DNA of 31,688 nucleotides from Hypsibius dujardini (taxonomy: Eukaryota > Tardigrada > Eutardigrada > Parachela > Hypsibiidae): the NCBI GenBank assembly GCA_001579985.1, contig LRSR01006984.1:1-31688 (forward strand), given 5' to 3'. The notes under the pieces are model-generated. The model was not told the DNA's origin and ran no database searches. It saw nothing but the letters and a program-made list of their open reading frames with translations. The first letter of the stretch is position 1. Every line of letters begins with the position of its first letter. Positions 20,351-30,600 of this stretch are shown here, in pieces. Both the position numbers and the translations under genes were made by a program.

Positions 20351-21205
20351 GTCAACCGGCAAGCAATCGACAAACCGACAATAATTAGTTTTATCCACAA
20401 TAGCTTTTCACAGTTGTTTTCACAATAGCTTTAGCTTTTCACAGTTGTGTGACAGTACGCTGTACTATGTACTCCTACTGCACTTGTTGGCCAGCGCTCT
20501 GCGCGTACGCGTGCCCGAATTGCCGTACTGCCCTTCGTTTGGAGGACACCAGTGATTGGTTGTTCCTGTTATGTTACGCCCCCTGTTTTACCTGTCTGAC
20601 GGCGTGCTACCGCAGCAGGGTTTTTGAGCGTAAAAAACCTTTTTTTCTTTCTTCCGCCTCACGGGAGCGAAAGCGTACAGTGTGTTTGTGTAGTAATAAT
20701 AAGTGGGTCTGCGTGTGTTTGTTTGCGTGTAATCGTTTAGTTGATTGGTTGATCTGATTGCGCGCACTTGGGTGCACGGGGAGCTACGACTGCCATCTTC
20801 GGAGCGTAGATCGGGAGAGGGTTCCTTATCTGCGACTACTGATTTGAGAGCTGTTCGACTGTTTGGCCGTGGGTAAGTAGCGGCATCATCAACGACCCTG
20901 TGTGTGATTATTGCGTGACCTTCGTCATTGTACTATTCATCCTTATTATTCGGAGAGAGATAGCCACGAAAGAACCGTGTTCGTGTTAGGATCTTGACTA
21001 TTGTGTAACGGAGAGCCAACCCCGTGTTGCCCAGTGTATTCGCAATGCATTGGAAGAGAGAGTTATGTGAACTCGTTTCCGCCCCGTGACCTTCATTCCC
21101 GAGCGTGTGTTTGTTCAACCGGATCGACATTGACATTTTCAGCCACATAGTGAAAGCCATGCAGTATTGTTTCACAAAATTAAGCAAAATCAAAACGTTG
21201 CAAGT
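20351..21205. other. Segment replacing the promoter and exon 1 of unit C
   Basis: Compared with unit B, homology breaks at about 20350 and resumes at about 21205. Roughly 1.77 kb carrying the promoter, exon 1 and most of intron 1 is absent, and unrelated, higher-GC DNA of about 855 bp is present instead. It may derive from a mobile element or a different locus; no terminal repeats were recognised. Confidence 0.55.
20467..20757 (+). CDS. Small cysteine-rich ORF, hypothetical
   Basis: 96 codons from ATG at 20467 to TGA. The first half is cysteine-rich (YCTCWPALCAYACPNC) with a hydrophobic stretch WLFLLCYAPCFTCLTAC and a following basic segment. It lies in the unrelated DNA that replaces the start of unit C. 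CPNC followed by a hydrophobic patch is loosely reminiscent of small membrane-associated zinc-binding proteins, but the match is not good enough to name. It could equally be non-coding. Confidence 0.22.
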   Translation: MYSYCTCWPALCAYACPNCRTALRLEDTSDWLFLLCYAPCFTCLTACYRSRVFERKKPFFLSSASRERKRTVCLCSNNKWVCVCLFACNRLVDWLI

Positions 21206-22435
21206 AACCTGCAGGCAGCTGTAAGCCTCAAGCCTCAATTAATCAAATTTCAAACGCGTTATTCCTTGTCCAGTGAGAAGACGACGGTGTTTAATGCCCA
21301 ATACGGTTCTGCGACACATGGCTCTTTATACTTCGCTGCTTTGACTTTTGGGGGGGGGGGAAAGCCACATTGTGGGCAAATTGAATAAGCTTTTGAAATA
21401 CGCTTTTCAAATGTCGAGTTCTATTCTTATGATTTTAAATGTAACCAAAGTATTAATTTTTTTTATTCCCTTTTCAAGTCATTTATAATATCCTTAATTA
21501 TATTAAAGTAACAATGATTTTTGAATTGAAAAGAATTCTAACTTTTTCAGAATATAAAATAACCATATTATTTTTGGTCCGAAACTTTGGGCCTCTCTAC
21601 AGTACGCTATTTCAAGTACACAGTACTTTTTGTTTTCTTGCGGCGTAGGGTTTGTCGGCGCTGGAATGCCATCATCATGTCGCCACTCGTGCGCCGCCAG
21701 CTGTGCATCACCATGAAGACCTCCACCAAGACTGGAACGAGTTTAACTGCCTTTTCCATGAGATGGAATGGCCATGCGACTGTGGACCGACGATGGCCAA
21801 GAGAATATACTTGATTCATGTACTCATTACATCCGCCACAAATAGGGTCATCTTCCGGATAAGAAACGATCGTCACCAACAGCATAATCTTGGCGATGCT
21901 GATACCTTGTACTCAGCCTTCCACAGTCATTGTCATGAAGTTAGGCGGCCATCCATACAGCAGGTCTGTGCTGCCCGTGGGGCCACCATCAAGAACGTCA
22001 CATTTACCGGGTTTCAGCTGGACTCTTTAGGGTTAATACGGGACTTTCACCAACTGATGCCCTGTCCCGAATACTCCTTTCTGCGCTGCTTGGCGGTGGC
22101 CGAGTTTCAAACTTTTTTCAATTATTGTGGCTTCCCAATCTTTATGCAAGTGAGGACCAGCAAGCCGCACAAGTTCACATTGTTTGGAGTGGAGCTTCGG
22201 GAGATGGCGGCCCTCAAGGGCGCAGAGCGGCTAGAGTTGCCGCTTGCAAAGCACTTTATCTTACGGTTCGCCAAGAATTTCAAGAGTCCGCTTGGCGATT
22301 GGGACGATGTCATGATGTGCGCGATGGAACGCGAAGGCAGAACAGCGGAGATGACCTGGGACTGGCTGACACGGTATGTCGAGTGGCGTGTCTGACACCG
22401 GCCAGGAAACGACGGGTAAAATTTTTCCTTGTTCA

Positions 22436-22742
22436 ATTCATAGTCCACTGAGTTAACTCATTCCTATCTGCCCTCACATTCTATAACATACTTACTCAGC
22501 TCTTATTACATACATAATTCCGCCATATGGGCAGGAACTAGTACGTTAGATCAGGAACTTTTCTTTATTCCTGACTATATAAGTGTATGTTCTACAGTAA
22601 TCTGGATAGGAGAGTTCCTTCCTTTCCCCTCTAACCTCCTCTACCAGTAAAGTCTTCCTACAATTCTTCTCATATTATTCAGTCTAATAGCTTGTATGTT
22701 CAGGCTCTTCCGTTCTAATAGGGACGGAGGCCTAACATAGCA
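22436..22742. mobile_element. Unit C-specific ~300-bp insertion, possible solo LTR or short element
   Basis: Unit B homology stops just after TTGTTCAATTCATAG and resumes at about AGCATTTTAAATTTTTCC. The intervening DNA has no counterpart at the aligned position of unit B; part of the B intron is also missing. It contains CTATATAAGTG and ends with GACGGAGGCCTAACA. An LTR-like identity is possible, but no target duplication was confirmed. Confidence 0.3.
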
Positions 22743-22837
22743 TTTTAAATTTTTCCTCGAAAAAACATGAATTCAAACCAGGTTTGGCAGTGTTTTCGAC
22801 AAAAATTAAAACAAAAACCTGAAAATACGCAGCCAGA

Positions 22838-22955
22838 ACCATAAACCGGTTTAAACCGGTTCCGTTCAATTTCGGTAAAAAATTGGCTCGGTTTAAAACT
22901 CAAACCGAACCGGGTAAACCGCAAACCGAACCGATTCAAACCGGTTTGAATAAAC
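22838..22955. repeat. AACCGGTTT-rich cluster in unit C
   Basis: Counterpart of the unit B cluster at 17820-17955, with AACCGGTTTAAACCGGTT and AAACCGAACCG motifs in both orientations. Confidence 0.7.
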
Positions 22956-23257
22956 CGTTAACATCCCTATCCATAAAGTTGTTTTCTAGCAATACTTTGC
23001 TGTTCTCTGGCGCATAGGTTCGACGATAGGGGCGCCTTCAGTCTTGACCGGAACAGCAAATGGTTCTGTCGTCCTTGGCCTGGTAGGATCTTCTGCCCTT
23101 CGTCTACACCGGATTACGTTGTCTGCCTTGCTGGCTTGCCCCTGACGACAACAGCAGTTCTGGTTTAGTCTATCACGATCACAACCTGGACGACGGCACT
23201 CTGACTACCACAATCTATCGCAATGGGGAACGAATATATGAGCAAGTGTGCGGTTGA

Positions 23258-23783
23258 AACGCCTTGCGAATTTATCCGCAAAGCTGTTGGTCGTCTTCCA
23301 GCATTCCGATCTTCCAATTTGCCACTTTCATTTGGTCTTTTGAAACGCTTAAAGCAGTATGTGTGTGGTCGTTTTTAAGTTTCGGTTCGGTTTCCTTGAC
23401 GAATATTTTGCTGCAGTTTGAGTTTATATCCACGTTTTTGTCAGTGGGGGTTCATGGATGAAAGTGGTGTTCTTGAAGAGCCGGTCCCATTGGTTGCCGA
23501 ACTCTATGAGGACGCCCCCTAGCTGGAAATGAGTGAGGTTGGAGCAGCGGTCGGCGAACTTGGGCAGCAATTCGGCCACCGGCTCGTACTTGTCCTTGCG
23601 TGGGACGAGGTGGCCGTTAAAGATGATTCGGCAAACGGAAGGCGTAGTAAAGCTTCAGTTTTTCTTAGGTGACTTTAGTTCGAAGGCAAAGCTGCCGCTG
23701 AGCTCGGAGAAGTTGTGGAGAGTTTGGACGGCGGTGCAGGAAAGTTCCGGCTTGGTAATTCGTAGTTCCAGAAGCGGCAAGCT
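23258..23783 (-). pseudogene. Minus-strand F-box-related fragment, copy 3 (unit C)
   Basis: On the minus strand, after a TATGTAG acceptor, there is CRFWNYEL with a one-base loss. TCCTGCACC follows in the aligned frame, then a TGA inside the segment that reads ELTQEK in the other copies, then CRIIFNGHLVPRKDKY, AELLPKFADRCSNL and GNQWDRLFKNTTF, and a stop. A (CAGA)n tract (TCTG on the coding strand) sits just upstream of the acceptor, as in copies 1 and 2. Degenerate paralogue of the other two fragments. Confidence 0.48.
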
Positions 23784-23808
23784 CTACATAGAAAATGAGA
23801 GAGTGACG

Positions 23809-23809
23809 C

Positions 23810-23840
<31 letters not shown>

Positions 23841-23842
23841 AT
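23809..23842. repeat. (CAGA)n tract upstream of minus-strand fragment 3
   Basis: About eight clean CAGA units. Confidence 0.93.
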
Positions 23843-23902
23843 TAACTATTTCAAAAAAAAATCTTTCGCCATTTTTAAAGTGAAAATTAACATCTTCCTG
23901 TG

Positions 23903-23980
23903 TTTTTTCCAACTTTGAAATTTCGCCAAAAATAGTTCTACGAGCATCGCCGTTGAAATGAATTTTATAAACAATCACAA
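23903..23980 (+). repeat. Dispersed ~75-bp repeat, copy 3
   Basis: CCAACTTTGAAATTTCGCCA followed by GCCGTTGAAATGAATTTTA. Best preserved copy. Confidence 0.55.
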
Positions 23981-23984
23981 ATAC

Positions 23985-24620
23985 GGGCTTGATTTAAAAC
24001 ATTAAGGGGAAACCATTTTCGCACCACTTCTGAAAATGTTTCAAATCAGCATAATCACAATCACGGGGACATTAGAGACAGTGCGGCAGTCCATAATATG
24101 TGTAAAAAACGTCTGTCAAAAAAAGGTAATAAAAAGGGTATCAAAAAGATATCCGCGCCAACTTTCAAAAGAACCAACTTGATTGTTTTATTGTATTCCA
24201 ACAGATCAATCAATCAAGTTGCTTCTTTTATAAATTATATATACCCCCAGTACTGTAAATGCGCCGTCGATTACGTGACCTGACCTCTGTCCCTAATCTA
24301 GATTAGCCATGTTTGAGTATTGCGGTAATCAGCACACACAAACTCCCTTTGATATCAATGAGCTCATGTGGCTCACATACCACTAAAGCTATCTCTTTGT
24401 TTGAGGGAGATAAATTCCAATCAATCGCATAGCTGATAAGACTGTCCCAAACCATAGTTTTCTTCTACATAATCAATACGTTCAAGCAGTTTTGCTCGAA
24501 CAGTCGCTTCGTTGTCGCCTACAAAAAGTTTTACTTAATCGCCTATATTTAATTTTGTCTGCAAGTCCTGAAATTAGTCGGAGTTTTACAAGTAACCAGT
24601 TCTTAAATCGGACTCTCATT
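23985..24620. other. Intergenic region and putative promoter of the ABC transporter
   Basis: No gene seen. AGCTGATAAGA at 24431-24441 is an extended GATA-type site about 180 bp before the start codon. GTGACCTGACCTC at about 24275 contains overlapping nuclear-receptor half-sites. No clear TATA box. Confidence 0.4.
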
Positions 24621-27600
24621 ATGCCGGGTAGGCCGGACGATCCTGATGCGACAGCCAATGGCTTCAGAGCCGGTCACATCAACGGCGCTTTCGTGCACAC
24701 ATCCAGCACAGCGAACCTCGTTGACGATGATCCCGATCTCGTTGACGTCACTTTGACAACTGATGCAAATAACGACCGCAAACCGTCTCCTTCCGGGTCC
24801 CCACCGTGAGTCAACATCTCATACAACTCTTCTGTAACCATATCGATTTTGCAAGAGGCTTCATACACGGGTGAAGCAGTGGCGTACTGAGGCATTAGGC
24901 ACGAAAGCTTGTGGCTTTACCTCCGAATTTTGTGGGACACTTTTCGCGGATCGGCGTTGTACCTCAACAGCCACAACTTTTGACATTTTTTTCCGTGTGC
25001 CTAGATGCACACAATTAATTAACTATTAATGAAGCCATCTTTTAATTGATCAATTGTTAAGTTTGTTCAATCAATTTATAAGTAATTAGTTTAGGGTTTA
25101 TATTAAGTAAATATTAGTGAAGCTGTATTTTAATTGACTATAGAAGAATTCTGTTTAATTAATTATTTATAAACATTTTGTTTAATTAATAATTCATAAA
25201 AATTATGTTTAATTAATTATTTTTAATAATTTAGGGCGATGCCTTTGTATTGGCATAGGTTCTGGAACAAAATTATGTGCCTGTATGCAGAGAATTATAA
25301 AAAGGTGTGCCTGTGGCTGTGCCCCTCCGCGTGACATCAATACGCCCAACTGGTGTGACGGGTACTCGTACCCGAGGACCGTTGCACTCTCTCCGGCCGT
25401 TCACTCCCAGTCAGTGTACTGTGTACATTTTTTGCGTTGACGCATGCAAGCCTGCAGGAAAATCGATGAACAGGCAGAAAAACATACTGCTTCACAGTTT
25501 ACTGGTATGAGAGTATGAGCTCATCTGGTTGAGCAAAAGCGAGTGCACGCTTGGAAGCAGCGTACAGTACTGCATGCATGCTGATGCCTCAGGCATCTTT
25601 TGCGGGTTTCTCTGTTGTTTGGTATCCCGCATTAAACGATGCAGATCTCGCGAGGCGTCCTGAAATAAAATGTTTTTTTGAAGTTTCGAAGGAATTTATG
25701 TTCAATTCGACGGGATGAAAAAGTACGCGGCTGTTTCTCGTAGGGCTCCGGAGGAGGATGAGAAGGCGAAAAAGGATCCCGCCGCGAGTCTGCCGCCGGT
25801 GCCGCTGAAAACACTGGTGAGGTGGAAGATTTTTAATCTGTCGTGCACACTCACGTTTAATACTTTGTTATCCTTTCACAACCCGAGGGCACGCAAGATA
25901 ACCTCAATTGGTGTATCACATTCTAGTTTCGCTTCGCCGATGGAATTGATATCGCCTTGATGGTCGTCGGAAGTGCCTTCGCCTTTGTCACCGGCTTGGT
26001 ATGAACATTTCTGTTTGTTCATGAGGCTGTCTAGTACAGGATCCATCACTAGCATCTACTCAACTTTGCATGGGCCTCAAAAATTTTACCGTTGTTAAAA
26101 ACTTTTAAACTCTTTCAAAAGCAGATGTTTAGATGAGCTGAATTTCATAAAAATTTGTGTTTTGAAAAGTGCAATGAAAATTTTTCGCCTCTGCGTTTGT
26201 TTTGTAAAGTTGACAATTTGGAGCCGGCCAAGTTCGGCCAGAATTTGGCCGTTCTTTCCGCCCAATCTGTGAGGTGTTCCAAACAAATTTTGGAATGACT
26301 TGATGCGATGATTTTCCCCTTCTTTCGGCATTGACCAAAAAAAGGAAGCTCTATTTCTACTTAAACACAACTTTTGCTTGCTTGGTGGATTGGCTTTGAT
26401 TTCTCGTCACGTGATATAGCAAAACGTCATGTCAATTTAATCAACAATCAATCAATCTACACAGTAGTCGAAAATGACGTTTTTCATTTGGCGAAACCCA
26501 GAAGTTCCCCATCAAACGTTTTCAAATTCTGTTGATTTGCAACGTGATCTGAGCTCTATCCAGCACATTTTTATTAATCGTGAACATTGAAACCAATACA
26601 CGCGTTTTTTTACCGTAACTCCTCAAAGTTGAGTAAATGTTTGTGGAGGACCCTGTGAATAAAAGTTGCTGAGGGAGCAAGTAATGTGTCCAGATTTGTA
26701 TAATTATAGGCATGGCCAGCCATGAACATCGTCTTTGGTAAGTTCAAACTCCCTTGCATGAATCGCAGTCAATAAGAGCTAATTAGGAAGCTACACACTT
26801 GCTTTTAATGCCCATGTGCCCAAGTTAAAGCCACCCTTTAAGCTTTGGCTCAGCCAAGTAGGAGGTCCGAGTTTGAGCCGATTCCAGCCAACTCGAACAG
26901 CTATTCTCGATCGATCAATTGATTGAGCAAGTTTATCTTTTGGCGGTCAAACATCCTTGATTGATTTCTTGAGTGTTTTTCGATGCTTAAAATGCCCCAG
27001 CCTATTTAGCCACGACCTGTTACGCCGACCAAAACTCGAGCGATTTCTGTTGTTTCTGTTCTGTTTGCTTTTTTTCTGTTCTGCGATGGTTGGGGGAGTT
27101 CATTCAATAATCAATCAATCGTTGAAAATGGTTGTATTAATTTAAAAATTGAACAATAAAAGTACAAGTTTACGGTAAATTAAAGTTTCGGTTCTAAAAA
27201 CCTAGCTAAAAAAAACAGTAACAAATGTTTCATGAACCAAAGTTATACATTCGATAGCTCGTTGACTATGTCGCCAAAACCATCGTGCGAATCGAACATT
27301 TCGGATAAACTGCAAATTTAGATTTACCGAGTTTGGCAATATTATCTGAATTAATTTCTGCGAGCGTCATCGCCAACTAAATGAGAACAGAATAACGTTT
27401 TCTCCATTATTCTGGAAAGTAGATGTTCTTGCTTCAAAAGTTTGCTTGGGTTGGAGTGGTTAGTTGCGTCCATTGCTGAAAACTGACTTCTCCAACAAGG
27501 CAATATTTTATTCATCGAATTGCCCGGATTGTGAGCAGAGCATAAGGTTGTGTAAAGTTGTGGGCATAACCCTCTCCAAGTCATATGAGCAGTGCGGTCC

Positions 27601-30600
27601 AAATAGTAAACGAACAAATATGAAACGTCATTATATTCTTATCACAGGGGATATGACGAACCTGTTCTCGGGTGGCTTGAATCCCGGTCCCATCCCATCG
27701 CCCAATGGAACTGTCGGTACATCAAATTGTTCCCTCATACTAATCTACAAGAGATCTAATTTCCCCTAGCCATATGGTCTAACCGAAACGATATGTTTGT
27801 TATGTTCCTTAGCTTCTGAGGCTGCGGAGTATTTATTTAGTACGTATTTGGAAGAATGTTTACACAGCGTAAGTGTTGAGTCATATATATCTTAATAAAC
27901 AGAGGCCTTGTTTCATTACAGAGGAGGCGGCTAACTTTTTCGGAACGATGTTGATCGGGCAAGCAGCTGCCGATCCCGCTCTTCAAAACGGCAGCACAAT
28001 GCTGCCGCCATTCCACGTCGATTACTCCGCGATGGAAGTGGAGATCAACAAATTCACCATCCAATACGTCGTGATTGGGTGTGCTTCCTTAGTGGCTAGT
28101 GCCATGCAGGTATACTCTCAATCATTCCACAGCATTAGCGTACCCTGAAATCACTAACGAACGCTTGCACAACTCAAACATCCAAATCAACTGTTAAATA
28201 ATTCTTCCGTGTCACATTTGTAGGTGGCATGCTGGACAACTGCCTGCGAACGACAGATTCATAAAATGAGGTAAGCAAACAACGGCTCTCTCCTTGTGGT
28301 ATATTCTTTTTGTTTAGACCTAGTATTGTGATCAAAATAAATGTTTATTTCGCCAGTAAAGTGAGGCGGATTTTTTTTGTGATATTTCAAAGTGTGGAAG
28401 CCACTGGAATAATCAATTTTCCTTCACTTCCACTGTAAAAATTGTGATTTTTAGAACTACGTTAAATATGATTTTTCTAATAAAATTTCATTTCAAACTT
28501 AATTTGGAGTCGATTGGCATCAGCCAATCAGGGGCGGAGCTATAGACTAAAACTGGACAGCTTCGCTGGAATTAACAGCCCTTTTAATAAGATACCCAAA
28601 ACTCCGCCCCCTAAACTTCAAAAAATATTTAGGTGATGTCAAACGACTTGAAATTAAATTTGGAATGGAATAGTGTCAAAATAATTGTTTTGAATTTAGT
28701 TCTGGAAAGCACCATTTTTACAGTGAAGTTGAAGGGGAAATGGTTTGAAATGATTCTGAATTTTGCACGTGAATAATTTCCCAAGTGAGATACTCTTGCA
28801 AAGACATGTCCTTGTGCTCATGAGAAAGTTTCTTTTTTTAACAGGAAGGCGTTTCTTCACTCCATCTTACGACAAGAAATGTCGTGGTTCGACAGTCATG
28901 AGAGTGGCTCGCTCACATCCCGACTGTCCGAGTAAGTGTACACCGGTATACAAGCGCCAATACATAAACGTGCTTCCCGTGTGATTAATTCCCAGTAACA
29001 AAAGAGTCAAGTTTTAAAGTTAGCTGACTAATTTCATTCTTTTTATTTTCTCCCAATTCAGTTCTTACTTGGGCAAGAACCGAGAGTTTCCCTCCCGGTC
29101 GAATTGGGGTTTTTTAACAAACAGCTATTCATATATCATGATTTGACATTGGAGTCAAGGGCTGGAAATCGCACCTCTGGTTTCAGAAAAAAAATATAAA
29201 AAAAGACTTCCGGCGCCACTTTGTGCTATGGCCCTGGGCTTGATTTGTTGATTCATTAGCAAATTTTAAAAATTTCGAATCACTCAATCAGTCCCCGGCG
29301 CTCGAGACTTCAATGCAAAATTATGATACATGGACCGTTTCCAACTTTGAAATTTCACCAAAAATAAATTTGCCAGTCTATGGCGGTGAAATAATTTGTT
29401 ATATTCATCACTTCATTATCTCTTAATAAAAAAAACATGTTCAAGTGATTCTGAATTCGACACCTGAATAACTCCCCCAGTAAGGACACTGCCCTCTTTC
29501 AGTGACATGGAACGGGTGAAGGACGGACTGGGCGACAAAATGTCTTTTGCCATCCAAGCGTTTGCACAGTTCGTCGGAGGCTTCGCCGTGGGCTTCTACA
29601 AGGGCTGGGACCTGACTCTGGTCATGTTGGCTGTGGTTCCGTTTCTCGCTATTGCGGGAGCTTTCATCAGCAAGGTATCTATCTATATAGCCAATACAAT
29701 CTCAGTATAATAGTATATCTCGTGAGTACATGTGATTGCATGAATCTTAAGCACCTCGAGTACAAAGTGATAAGACGCTGGGCTTGTTATCTAGGTTGTT
29801 GCATCTGCCTCGACCAGAGAGCAGGAGAAGTACATGAAGGCTGGCGCCATTGCGGAGGAGGTGCTGAGTTGTATTCGAACGGTTACCGCCTTCGGAGGAC
29901 AAAAGCGCGAGATAAGGAGGTGTGCCAGTCATTCTAGGGATGACGAAACTAAAATTAATCAAATAGTTTTTTTTAGTAAACTGAAAATTAGCTGCCAAAG
30001 ACTTTTATTTTAGTTTCTTTTAGTAATTAAAAAGTAAAAAAGAATAAATTGATAAAGAATAAAAATTAGATAAACTATTAAAAATAATGAATGCTTAATT
30101 ATAAATTAAAAAATAAATAAAATAGAGAAAAAAATCAATTACTATTTTATTTGTTAATTTATAATTAAGCATTCATTAATTTTTAATAGTTTTATCTAAT
30201 GTTTATTATTTATCAATTTAATCTTTTTAAATTTTTAATTACTAAAAGAAATTAAAATAAAATCTATTCCGTGCATATCCGCTCATCTTTCGTTAGATAT
30301 GACCGCGAACTGGAGGAGAGCGAGAAAATCGGAATAAAAAAGGCTTTCGTGACGGGCGCTGGAATGGGCCTGGTTTTCCTCATCATGTATGGAACCTACT
30401 CACTGGCGTTTTGGTAGGAAATCGGTTTTCTCTCTCACCCTCTCATATTTGCCTAAAGATTGGGAACAGCTCAACGAATTTACGGTTTTAAGGTATGGAT
30501 CGACGCTGTTGGTGAAGAAGGAGCGCAGCGTCGGGGAAATTTTCACCGTCATCTTCTCCGTCGTCATGGGAGCTTTTTCGATCGGCATTGCTGCGCCGCA

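Larger units (their letters stand above)
21649..23256 (+). pseudogene. F-box protein pseudogene, unit C (5'-truncated)
   Basis: Exon 1 is absent. Exon 2 opens after CGGCGTAG with VCRRWNAIIMSPLVRRQLCI. Near 21715 one G present in unit B is missing, shifting the frame; after the shift the rest of exon 2 is open to 22395 (EDLHQDWNEFNC, NVTFTGFQL, MPCPEYSFLRCLAVAEF, HFILRFAKNF, RYVEWRV). The GTATGT donor is kept. Exon 3 after GCGCATAG at about 23018 has an internal deletion and a TAG, with remnants LLPFVYTGLRCLP and NLDDGTLTT. With no promoter, no F-box start and frame breaks, it is a pseudogene. Confidence 0.8.

Noticed and set aside
20933-21238. 101-aa minus-strand ORF
   Set aside because: No splice context, no recognised motif, and it spans the junction where unit C homology resumes.
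27464-27769. 101-aa ORF around ABC exon 5
   Set aside because: Only 27648-27716 is exon by splice signals and motif fit; the rest is intron read-through.
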